DNA of 64,000 nt. Origin: Cladobotryum mycophilum. Lineage: Eukaryota > Ascomycota > Sordariomycetes > Hypocreales > Hypocreaceae. The notes beneath the pieces were generated by a model. That model was not told where the DNA came from. It saw nothing but the letters and a program-made list of their open reading frames with translations, and did not search any database. A program made the position numbers and the translations under genes. Each line of letters starts with the position of its first letter. The stretch's first letter is position 1. The stretch covers positions 2,108,001-2,172,000 of the forward strand of contig CM071589.1 of assembly GCA_036429605.1 (NCBI GenBank), given 5' to 3'. Below are positions 12,966 to 22,775 of this stretch, piece after piece.

Positions 12966-14029
12966 ATGCGCTTCTCGATAGCACCAATTCTGCTGGCGCT
13001 CGCCAGCGCCGCCAATGCCGCATCGACCTGGGGATTTTCAGATGGAACCGTTACGATTTCGACCAAGGGCGGCAGCAATGTTGTCGAGAAGTAAGCCCAC
13101 CAACACTCTGGAAGCTTGCTCTTCCGAACCAGCGCTGCGCATAAATCGCATTCTTTGGAGGGACGATTGCTGATTAGTTTTTTCTTTGATACAGGTTTAG
13201 CACTACGGAGCGAGTGCAGGATGCCCTGACGTTGGGTCATCAAGACAAGCTAAAGGTTACCCTCACGACAAAGGACGGTTCCAAGGCGAAGCGACCACAC
13301 CAGGCATTCTTGATTGTCAAGGAGTCTTCAGGTCTGGAGGCACCTTTCCCCTTGATCTTGAAGGAGTCTGGAAAGGGTACCGTGGAAATTGTATGTCTAG
13401 AGCAAGAATACGGAGACAGCTGAAGAGCTCGCTAACAGCAACACAGACTCAGAAGGACCTGCCCGTACAGCTGCTCGTCTCCCAATCACCTCTCGAAGTT
13501 AGCCTCGTCGTGGGCTCTTTCGGCTCTACCAAGGGTTCAGTGATACCAGTTTTCGACTTGACTCTTAAACTCGATGCGAACTCGCCCGTTCCCAGCTACG
13601 AGGCACCTTTGCGATATGGCAAGCTGGCCGAGATTCACCACATCTTCCGAGGGGATCCCAAGAACCCCCCAAGATTGTCTCGATCGCATTTGCTGTCGCA
13701 GTATTGGCTACTGTTCCATCCTTGTTCATCGGGGTACGTTGAGGAAGTCTTGTATGTCTACGATATGATGATGCTAACCCCGATTATAGTGGTTCCTTCT
13801 TGGTGGTAATGTGAGCCATGTAACCAAGGCGTTGGGAAGCGCTCCCATCTCTCACGTAGCCTTTTTCGGATCCATCATTGCTATGGAGGGTGCCTTTTTC
13901 CTGTACTACACACAGTGGAACCTGTTCCAGACGTTGCCAGTTATGGGTATCGTTGGTGTTACTACGTTCCTCAGCGGAACAAAGGCCCTGGGCGAGGTGC
14001 AGCGTCGACGATTGGCTGGTGAGAGGTAA
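12966..14029 (+). CDS. SWP1: Oligosaccharyltransferase subunit ribophorin II / Swp1, with a one-base frame break
   Basis: The exons are 12966-13090, 13195-13390, 13447-13733 and 13790-14029. The protein is a non-catalytic subunit of the ER N-glycan transferase. It has a signal peptide (residues 1-19), a luminal domain with an FSTTERVQDAL start, the EIHHIFR motif, and C-terminal membrane helices with FFGSIIAMEG and LYYTQWNLFQTLP, all typical of this family. The frame breaks in exon 3 at the six C residues 13665-13670. Upstream reads RGDPKNPP, and the expected KIVSIAFAVAVLATVP helix lies in the next frame and continues cleanly through exon 4. Exon 3 is 287 nt, one short of keeping phase. With one added C the protein is about 282 aa. 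As given, the uncorrected frame ends in unrelated residues. A sequencing or assembly error is likelier than a real lesion. Confidence 0.88.
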
Positions 14030-14695
14030 TGAGACACCAGGAACAAGACGGATGGCGAGAGACGCAGGTTCAGAAGGATTAATATCATATCTGAGGCAAA
14101 TCTGGTGACTGGACCGGATCTCAAGTTGGCCACCCACCAGTCATGAAAGGGTGGATGAAACGCCACCTTGACTGCAGCCACTGACAAAAATGGGAGAGGC
14201 AAAGAGGGATTGGAATGTCTCGAAATGATGTAAAATAGCATGTATACATGGCTTGGAGATGTGCAAGGGTTAGATAAAATCAAGCTGCAGGGTGGTAGCC
14301 TGTCCCTTCAGCCGAGGCTCATTTCATGGTGGTGATGGAATTCGGTACGTCTGTCTATCCGATCTGCTGTCACTTGATGTGGGCGACGTCCTCTGCTTGC
14401 GTGGCAAAGGCGCGCCTCTCGACTTTTACTATTGAAACGTGATTAAGCGTTACGTATTTTATGAGGAACAGAATTTCGTTTAGTTCAGTTCTCTGTATTT
14501 ATTTATTCATTCAACTGCCTTTGCTGGAGGATTTGCTCCGCTTGCTTTGTTTACCTGCCTAGGCCAACACTCTCTCTTGAGCTCAGCTAGCGATAGGCAC
14601 ACGACCCCTCTACGTTGCACATACATTTCGAAGCGTAACCCAAGAACCTCACCATCTCCATTTTGCACAACATTAAAATAAAATCACCCCCAAAA
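14030..14695. other. Intergenic, hydrolase promoter and leader
   Basis: 666 bases between SWP1 and the next plus-strand gene. The right part is pyrimidine-rich and probably holds the promoter and transcribed leader of the hydrolase. No gene is seen. Confidence 0.65.
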
Positions 14696-16044
14696 ATGTA
14701 AGACTTTTATTTACACTCTTTGAAGCGTTTGTACTTTATTTTCGAGTGTCACGGTTTCTTTTTGTGTCACATCAAGTTTTTTTTTCTTTCTTTTTTCTCT
14801 CTTTGGCCTGGTGGTCAACTTGTCTAGCAACTCACTTCTTCCCCTCACTTGAAGCTTTCTGAGACTGAACTTTTTCTTCTTCCTTTTTTAATATTTTCAT
14901 AGGCCGTTCAAGTTCCCTACCGTTGAAGAGACTCTCAGTCATCCGGCGTACGAATCTGCATTATGGGACCTGCAACCTGATCAAAAGGGCCTCCTCGCTG
15001 TGGCCAACGGCCGTGGCGGTCCTCTCAACATTGAATGGGAGATTCATGGAACTGGTCCAATCAAGGTCGCGGTATGTTTTTTGCTCATTCACTTCTTTTC
15101 AATATCTATATCTATATATGTATATGTATATGAACATTGTTTGCTAATATACATACTATAAGCTCATCATGGGCCTTGCCGGCACCAAAACCTCCTGGCA
15201 ACGTCAGACTAAATACTTTGGTCACGATCGCTCATCCCAGTACTCGATCCTCCTCGTGGACAACCGCGGCATCGGCGGCAGCGACAAGCCCTTTTCCCGC
15301 TACTCTACCAGTGAGATGGCCCTCGACTTCATCGAGGTGCTCGACCACGTCGGCTGGACGGCGGAGAGGGAGTTCCACCTCGCGGGTATATCCATGGGCG
15401 GCATGATCGCCCAGGAGGTCGCCTGCCGCATCCCCACCCGCCTGGTGGGCCTGAGCCTGCTCTGCACCACGGCCAACTACGAGAGCAACCCCATGACCTT
15501 TTGGGAGAAGATGGCCCAGAGGGCGAGCTTCGTGGTGGCCAAGTCGGAGGAGCAGACCATCCAGGAGACGGCCCAGAAGCTGTTCCACGATGAGTTTCTC
15601 GCCGCGCCGGACGACGTCTCACAGCTGCCCACCAAGGAGACGCACAAGTGCGGTCCCGCAAAGGGTTCGCCGGATGGGGGCTACATCCCCTTTGACTCCA
15701 ACTTCCAGCGGTTCCAGGCGCAGGAGCTCACCAAGCGGCGGGTTCCCGGGTGGTGGACCACGGGCGGGTTCGTGAGCCAGCTCCTAGCCGCCGGCTGGCA
15801 CAAGAAGTCGCCCGAGCAGCTGCGCGAGATGGCGGACAAGGTCGGGCGCGAGCGCATCATGGTCATGCACGGGACGGCGGACAACATGGTCGTGGTGTCC
15901 AACGGCGAGAAGCTCATCAAGTGGATCGAGCCGGCTGTGGGCCTGATCGTGGAGGGACTGGGACACGCGCCCGTCATGGAGAGGACGGATTGGTTCAACA
16001 GTGTATTCGAGGAGCGACTGATTGCCTGCGCCAAGTTGACTTGA
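14696..16044 (+). CDS. Alpha/beta hydrolase with intron-split start codon
   Basis: The exons are 14696-14697, 14903-15071 and 15163-16044, giving about 350 aa. The AU of the start codon lies before a 205-nt intron (donor GTAAGA) and the G is the first base of exon 2, so the mature protein begins MPFKFPTVEET. Unspliced, the same AUG meets a stop at once. The catalytic triad can be read: GIS134MGG nucleophile elbow, D297 in HGTADN and H325 in GLGHAP. LVDNRGIGGSDKP is the usual segment before the cap domain. The substrate is unknown; epoxide hydrolase- and esterase-like families share this pattern. No signal peptide is evident. The gene converges on NMT with a 268-bp gap. Exon 3 is distinctly GC-rich. 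Confidence 0.82.
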
Positions 16045-16312
16045 GAGGGACTGGGGGGTTAGAAAGGGGGGCTATCTAGTACATGAAGATGCTTCGAAAT
16101 GCGTACATAGAATAAACTAATACATTCAGTTTTTTTTTCAAGATGTCGGTGAACCCCTGATCAAGCTACTTTTTGCTTGCATTTACTCAAACAAAGTTCT
16201 CACAGAAACATGTCTCCCTTTCTTTTCTTTCAAGCTTTCCAGGTAACCTAGCAAGGCCCCCCTACTTCTTTCTTTATTTCTATCTTTATTTTCTACCTTT
16301 TCTTCTTCTTAT

Positions 16313-18129
16313 TCAAGGCAACACCAACCCGACTCCACTAAGGTTATCCTCATCCAGCTGATTCCTCTTATCCACCCCGCCCGCTATCGGGTTCACCCTG
16401 TAGTTGAACAGGTAGTAATGCAGCTGCCCGTCGCCGGCGCCGAACTTTTGCTGCTCGAGGAAGAGGGCGTTGTCCATGAGGGACAGCGCGTTGAAGACGT
16501 CGAACTTGGCCTTCTTGGCGATGATTAGGGCGTCACCGACGAGGGCGTTGAGACGGGTCTTGAGGGTGGCCTTGTCGGAGGGGTCCTTGAGTGCCACGTC
16601 GGTGGCGTAGTAGAAGAGGTAGGCGACGCGGATGACGTCGTGCTTGGGGTTGCCGATGGCGGAGGACTCGATGCAGTAGAAGGAGAAGTAATCGGTAATG
16701 TTCTTATCATTGTCCTATTAGGCATTTTCATGTTAGTGTGCGTCATTCAGGGGGTTTGTTTCGATGATATCAACCCACCTCAACAACGTAGGACCAAATG
16801 AATTGATCAGTGCCAGGCTCGACGGTAGGAGTAAACCAGTGAGTTGCCTCCTCCACGGTCATCTTCGGCGCAATATCGTATCGGGCCATGTAGCGGTCCA
16901 TCAAGCTCACGACGCCCTCCATGTCCTTGGGCTTCATCTCCCGCAACCCCTTGATCGAAGTCTGATCCGGAACCGCATACTTGCGAATCTGGTACTGGGG
17001 CTTGCTGTTGGCCGGCAGGTGGACAAAGTTGCACTCGTACAGCTTTTGCCAGTTGAGAGAGCGGTGGTAGTATCGGCATGTGCTGATGGGTTTTGGCAGG
17101 ACGATACCAGCGGTGAAGAGTCCCTGCCAGATGCCCTCGAGGTTGCTGATGCGGGTGATTTCCTTGATGAGAACCGGCGCCAGACGCTTCCCACGTAGCT
17201 TCTTGTGGACGCAGAGGAAGTTGACTTCGGAGCTCTTGAAGACGTTTTCGCGAACTCGGACGTCGACGGGGACAGCAGAAATAAAGGCGACGAGCTTGCG
17301 GGACTGCGAGGCGCGAACACCGACATGATATCTCTTGTGCCAGCCAGGCGCCATCATCGCCCTAACCTTCGTCAACGAATTGCCTTCTCGCGCGCCCTTT
17401 GCGCAAAATAAGGGGGTATGCTTACCATTTGAGAATACCAGGGCCGTAGTTGAACCGGAAGAGGGCTTCGTCATCTTCGACGTAATGGCCATTGAGCAGC
17501 TCGTAGACCTCCTTGATCTCGGCGTCGCTAGTAAGGTCCATATTCACCCACTCAAAGCCATCGACGAGAGGCGCCGGCTCCTTGGCAATATCATCGACTG
17601 TCTGGATCTTGAGGGGACCCTCGGCGACGTTCTTCTCGTCCTCGCCGAACCGCGGGACGGGCTGCGTCTGCCAGAACTTGTACGACGCCATGTCCTTTGC
17701 GTTCTTCCCGCCCGCTGCGAGCCCGGTCATGATGTCCTGCACGTCCATCTTCTTGAGCATCTCGGCCGCCTTCTCGGGGGTAAGCTCGGCGCCGCCAGAG
17801 GCCTGGGAGAGCTCCTGCGCGAGGGCCGGGTTGAGCGACAGCAGTTCCTTGAGCTGCTGCGGCGTGAGGCCCCCAATGGCCTTTTTGAGGTCGTCCTCCT
17901 GGTCGCCCGATTTCCCCGTCAGGAGCTCCTTGACCTTCTTCTTCTTGGACTTCTTCTTCTTGGACGAGGATGACTGCCCCGCGGCGGCAGGACCTCCGTC
18001 GGCGGCGGCAGTGGTTGTAGGCTCGTCATCCTCCTCGCCTTCGGATTCGGCCGCCGCTTTCTGGGCCTTGAGCTCGGCGTCGGTTTCTTCGACGACCTTG
18101 TCGACGGGCTTGGATTCTTCGGGAGGCAT
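16313..18129 (-). CDS. NMT1: Glycylpeptide N-tetradecanoyltransferase (N-myristoyltransferase)
   Basis: The exons on the minus strand are 18129-17426, 17361-16779 and 16714-16313, giving about 562 aa. The enzyme adds myristate from myristoyl-CoA to N-terminal glycines in the cytosol and is essential in yeast. The N-terminal 150 residues are acidic with a polylysine block (SSKKKKSKKKKVKELL), the kind of ribosome-targeting basic region seen in NMTs. The GNAT-type core has FWQTQPVPRF, then FNYGPGILKW across the first splice site, PGWHKRYHVGVR, VNFLCVHKKLRGKRLAPVLI (acyl-CoA binding), and YRSL/NFVHLP stretches. It ends in GVGLVLP, near the usual terminal Leu whose carboxylate is the catalytic base; here a Pro is last. 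Both introns are 64 nt. A large antisense open frame is only a codon shadow. Confidence 0.94.
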
Positions 18130-18903
18130 TGTGACTTTTGTTGTGTTCGTACGGGTGCTGAACTTGCTATGTCGAGTTGGTGGGGTCAGAGCTAAAGTAG
18201 GTAATTAGAGAGCAGCTCAAGTCGGTGGTGGGGTTCGTGGGTTGGTTTTAAAAAAGGCACACTTGATGCGACGCCAAGTTGTTCTTGGAGACACATAAGC
18301 CATATAGGTATACAACTTAGAGATAAGAAGGCGTCAGCGCATAGCGCGATTCCTTTAGCCCTTTTTGTTGCCTTTATCAGCGTCCTTGCTTCTAAGATCT
18401 GCAAGGCAAAAGCAGTTCCCAAAAAGGTGTAACCAAATAGACAGAATGTAAAACCGCCATGTGCCTCGGTCCAAAGCTTACCCTGTACAAACCGATCCTA
18501 CTAGATAATTATAGAACGTAACACAGAGGGTTTTTAGAATACGCTGAGGCCATATTCTTTCTATAGTAACAGATACACAAGTTTCTTTCTGTTGTATATC
18601 TTATTAAAAAGATCACCGATAAACATCATCGCCTCGATGCGCTGGTTGCATATTGTGTAACTGCTGGGGCTGTGTCCAACGGCTCCGAAGGATGACTGAC
18701 ACCCATCCCCAATCTTAGGAGACACTAAAACCACTGAAACCTCAAAGCAATTTAGATAATCCTACACTAAAAACCCCCTCACAGTGACGCAAGACTTCTG
18801 TTTTTGGCAAAAGACTGAGCAAGAAAGAAACCTGAACAAAATAATTCTAGTGGTGTGGGCCATGTATAGAATATTTGGAGCAACATCTTCAAGAAACCCA
18901 CTA
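18130..18903. other. Intergenic between NMT and tRNA cluster
   Basis: 774 bases carry the NMT promoter and the 5' flank of the first tRNA-Ser gene. No protein gene is seen. Confidence 0.7.
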
Positions 18904-18984
18904 GGCGGAGTGCCAGAGTGGTTAATGGGTATGACTAGAAATCATATGGTTTCGGCCTCGCAGGTTCGAATCCTGTCTCCGTCG
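18904..18984 (+). tRNA. tRNA-Ser (anticodon AGA)
   Basis: An 81-nt class II tRNA. The GGCGGAG acceptor strand pairs with CTCCGTC (one G-T pair), and the discriminator is G. A TATGA/TCATA anticodon stem encloses a 7-nt loop with AGA. A long variable arm and the GGTTCGAATCC T-arm (B box) are present. It has no intron. A run of T (18991-18996) shortly downstream can end RNA polymerase III transcription. It is identical over all 81 nt to the inverted copy at 21248-21328. Confidence 0.97.
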
Positions 18985-19109
18985 GTTTCATTTTTTGCAG
19001 GCCCCTATTCAACTAAATAGCTAGGTGTTTTTTGCTCATATTTTTTTCCTACCCCATGATCAGCATGGGGTCTTATCCCTCTTGTCGCACTAACTCCCAA
19101 CAAGGATAA

Positions 19110-19190
19110 GACAAAGTGCCAGAGTGGTTAATGGGTATGACTCGAAATCATATGGCTTCGGTCGCGCAGGTTCGAATCCTGTCTTTGTCG
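19110..19190 (+). tRNA. tRNA-Ser (anticodon CGA)
   Basis: An 81-nt class II tRNA with GACAAAG/CTTTGTC acceptor pairing, a G discriminator and a CGA anticodon reading UCG. The D-arm, anticodon stem and T-arm are almost the same as in the tRNA-Ser(AGA) gene 125 bp upstream. The acceptor stem, the first anticodon base and a few variable-arm bases differ. A T5 run follows about 12 nt downstream. There is no intron. Confidence 0.97.
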
Positions 19191-19420
19191 GGATTTGACT
19201 TTTTGGTTCCTGCAGAAAGGTATAGTCTTTTTGCTCTGAACTTAGCTAGTTGAAATATCTATGGCGGTGATGAGACAGTTCTATGTTTAAAGGCAATCAT
19301 CATCATTTATTATTTTAGAGATCCACGCTGTGATCAGGACATGATGACAGGCTGGCCCTCTGCTGATGATTTCTCTAGTTCTATTGAATCTATTGAAAGC
19401 GTTTGGGGTGATTAATGTCC

Positions 19421-20900
19421 TTAATTATAGCTCGTCCCTTCAAGATCAAATGATCTCATAATAGCCAAGACAACCGGCGCATATCCAAGGATCTCGTTGT
19501 GGTCTTAATGACTGATTAGAAATCTCAATCACAGAGGCAAGCTGGGCTTATTTCACTTACATCCAAAGGGAAATACTTCCTGACGAACAATGATGTCGGG
19601 ACTCGCTTTCCATGTCGTGACAAACGCATCATCACTGGTGCGCAACGTTCGAAGTTCCTTCCAGGCCTCAAACTCTTCATCGTCCCAGATGCCGACGGTT
19701 TCGTTCACGGCGGCCCTGAATAACTTATTGTCTTCTATCCAAGGGATGTCTTGATCGTTCTTGGCGTGTATCAGGTTGAGTCTCAGCCTGTTTTTGGTAT
19801 GCCGAACAATGTTGGCGAGCCGATCAGCAGAGTGCCACTTGTCAACGAGAAACCTGTCAACGTAACGTTGGAATGCCGGCCATGCAGCAAAAGGCCCAAG
19901 AGCAGGGATCAAGCCCCCGAAGCGGTAACCACTCAACATTGTAGCCAAGTCGCTGAAGCCCGCAACGAGGACAATACCAGCAAACTCGACTCCCTTGAGC
20001 GCATATCGCTCGGCCACGCCACTTGCAACCGCTGTCCCTAGGCTCTGGCCTAGTAAAACGATGCGACTGGGTGGAATGCCTACCACATTGATTGCCCATT
20101 CAACAACGGCTGCTGCGTCTGAGATGAGACCCTCTTCACTAGGCACGCCGGTGGAGTGACCGAAGCCCCGGTAGTCAATAGTTACTACATGATAGGATGA
20201 AGTGTCAGTCAAAGTATGATAGTTGTCGGGCCTAGTTGTTTGAGCAAGATGGCCAGCATTCTGAGAGTATATTTAGCATTGTACAAGTACTGAGCAGTAT
20301 TATTTTGGCTGGACTCACCCCATGGACTGCGAAAAGTTAGTCTTTGATCTTTTGTTTTGTAGCTTATGAAAGAGGTAAACGTACAGTTGAGGATCAGCCT
20401 TGCTTCAGAATCGCTCTTAAGAAGCCGAAAGGATTCGGTTTTCGTAAAGTCCTGGATAAATCCCAGGTCCTGTGTTGCCACCGTTGCTTCGTGTTGCAGA
20501 TAGAGAGGAAGCGGCAAAATATGCCAGGCATAGATTGTTTCACCGTCTGATGTTTTCAATCCAAACGGAGTGACTTGATTCTCTAAGATGAGCACGACGA
20601 ATTAGAAATATGTCTACTTCGCCCTGTGTATTTATCTGGAGATACCAACTTGCAAAGCCCCATGCTTCAGGGGCATTGGTGTCTGTCCACCAAAGCGAAT
20701 TGATCTTGTGGGCATATAAAAGACTGACAGGGATGTGAGAACTGGCAATTCTATTTTCAGAGCATCTTTCTTTTTGGTCTCACTCACTGCTTCTGAACAA
20801 TGGGAATGGCTGCAAGGCCTATGAAGACCGTGTACACAATCAGTGGAGCGACGGTGATCCAGAGGGATCGCTTTAGAAGGGGGTGCAACGGAATCGTCAT
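19421..20900 (-). CDS. ABHD12-like membrane serine hydrolase with 8-nt micro-exon
   Basis: Six minus-strand exons: 20900-20788, 20723-20650, 20582-20385, 20326-20319, 20260-19561 and 19503-19421, giving 391 aa. An N-terminal membrane anchor (about residues 12-35) precedes a serine hydrolase domain beginning NQVTPFGLKTSDGETIYAWH. The 8-nt exon supplies the last two bases of F129 and all of H130 and G131 of the HGNAG oxyanion motif; skipping it shifts the frame. The nucleophile elbow is GQS204LG, a likely acid is D300, and H366 lies in the last exon (YHNEILGYAP). The open frame appears to stop at 19553, but this is inside the last intron; splicing at GTAAGT restores the expected C-terminus. The family includes monoacylglycerol and lysophospholipid lipases; the substrate here is unknown. 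It lies between inverted tRNA-Ser copies. Confidence 0.85.
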
Positions 20901-21247
20901 CTTGAAGGACCTTGACTGTTTATAGTAGGTACTTGAGCTGCGGTTACTGAGCTCTCGTGGAACTACTAGCTGTTAAACGGCAAAAGAGAAAATACATGCA
21001 GATAGATGTGTTCTCTTTGTTTGACTGGGAGAGCCACCAATGACGACCGAGGCTTGTTACATGTTGGGTTGATAAATGCAGGTGCTAGGAATGTGACAGT
21101 AGAAGCACCTCCGCTAAGAGCCAACAATCCAATTTGCGGGGCAGAAAATTGAACCATCGGTCTTTACTAGCCAGCTGCAGCTACTGGTGCATGCTCACTC
21201 TATGTGGAGGAAGGAAGCTTGGGAAGGTAGTGCAAAAAAAGAACAAG
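20901..21247. other. Promoter region of the ABHD12-like gene
   Basis: 347 bases separate the hydrolase start from the third tRNA-Ser gene, which also needs its 3' flank here. A T-rich tract on the minus strand just past the tRNA 3' end (plus-strand A run at about 21235-21241) fits a Pol III terminator. Confidence 0.6.
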
Positions 21248-21328
21248 CGACGGAGACAGGATTCGAACCTGCGAGGCCGAAACCATATGATTTCTAGTCA
21301 TACCCATTAACCACTCTGGCACTCCGCC
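21248..21328 (-). tRNA. tRNA-Ser (anticodon AGA), inverted copy
   Basis: An 81-nt class II tRNA on the minus strand, identical in sequence to the gene at 18904-18984: GGCGGAG/CTCCGTC acceptor stem, AGA anticodon, long variable arm, G discriminator and no intron. The two copies form an inverted pair about 2.3 kb apart around the ABHD12-like gene and tRNA-Ser(CGA). Confidence 0.97.
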
Positions 21329-22775
21329 TTGAGCTTGTGATGCAGGACAAGCTGGCATTGCATGCATATGAGCCTTGGAACAGGGTACGGATGCAATGCC
21401 ATGCACGAGAGATATGAGTAAGTATAGTTTTAATGAATAAAGAGGAGTCTGGACCTCAAAGACAACATCTCAGCTTAGTGATATATTGCTAATGCCTTGG
21501 AATTTACTCGTAGTCATGGGCAAAAAGGTGTGGAGGTGCTGCCGTGTCTCGGCCAGTGGGCGAGATCCGTTTGAGAAGGTGACTCAAAGAACAGGGAATA
21601 GCCAACATCTTACAAATCGGGCGAGCAGCAGGCAACGGCCGTCGAGGAGGGCGCCTCGTTTTACTCACTGCCTGCCTGAGTGACCCTGTGAACGGTGTGC
21701 CAGGGTTAATACAGTGGCCGCACAGGAATATAATGGCGTGACTCTGGGTATGACCAGTAGATACTACGAAAATGTCCATTCCGTATGGCTACCTAGTATG
21801 TGGAATGAGGAGATCAGTTTACACGACTGATGCAATGCAACGGACGTCAATACATGTCTTTTAATCTCCTGGGGGGACGGGTACTACTAGGTAGGCAGGC
21901 AAATAGAAGATGCACATTTTACAGAAAGAGATGGATATTAGAGAAAAGGATTGGATGGGCTTCTGTGCAGACGCCAGGAAAGGGGAGCAATAAACCTGTG
22001 TTCTTGTACCATCCAACAGTACATACATGTATGATGTCTTAGTTAGATGTGATTGTGACTCGTTGAACCAGGGCTGTCTCCCAGCCTTTTCCTGGCCATT
22101 CAAGCAACGAGTATTCGCCTCTCGCTGCGAGGGTCTGTATAACATGTGCTTATTTACGGAGAAAAAGTCGTCGGAAGCGACACAATAACTTTAAATTTCA
22201 CACTTGATTCTAATTTTTAGCATGTTCGCCAAAAAACAAAATAAAAGAAATAAAAGGAATGAATCAATTCATCATCACGTTTGCTGAGGGTGAGTTGTCT
22301 TGTACCACGCAATACAAGTACAATGCTCCATGTACCCTGTACCATGTGCCATGTACGAGGGATCCACTCCGGCGAGGAGGGGCGTACGTCAACCAATCCA
22401 AACACTTCGGCCTCCGCCTCCATTTCGATCCTGACCAATCACAATCTACATCTAGCAGAGCCTCGACGGCATTGCAACAGCAATCCTCTGAGCTGTCTTG
22501 GATTTGGACCAACAGCCGCCGACAAAGTGCCTTGGCCTTACCTAAGGTAGGTATTTATCGCTTGCAATCCCGCCGCATCACCAACCGCCTCTCTTCCCAC
22601 CGATTCCACACCCTCCTCGTGTTGGTTGCCAATTCGTTTTTTTGTTTTGTTTTTTTCTCTTCGCTTGCTCGACTTCAACGAGGGCTCCCGCATGGCTCAT
22701 TTATGATGGTGCAGCCTCTCCCCGTCCTTTGTAGCCGTCGTGTAATTCGCCCGAGCTCTTCGTCTTCGTGACGCG
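21329..22775. other. Intergenic with SWC3 promoter
   Basis: About 1.4 kb. An open frame at 22259-22771 (+) runs into the SWC3 leader, but it lacks motifs and repeats a TGTAC-rich motif, so I treat it as leader. Several GTACC/CATGTAC repeats occur at about 22302-22360. Confidence 0.6.

Noticed and set aside
8760..14030. Possible lipid or glycosylation gene cluster
   Set aside because: The phosphotransferase, glutaminyl cyclase and Swp1 act in the secretory pathway, but they lack a shared pathway, regulator or transporter. Neighbourhood by chance is enough.
17335..18208. Long plus-strand open frames opposite NMT1 exon 1
   Set aside because: They are codon shadows of the GC-rich, Glu/Lys-rich N-terminal exon, and NMT1 is certain on the other strand.
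22259..22771. 170-codon frame just before SWC3
   Set aside because: No homology-like motif. It ends four bases before the SWC3 start and includes repeat-like TGTAC units, so it is better read as leader.
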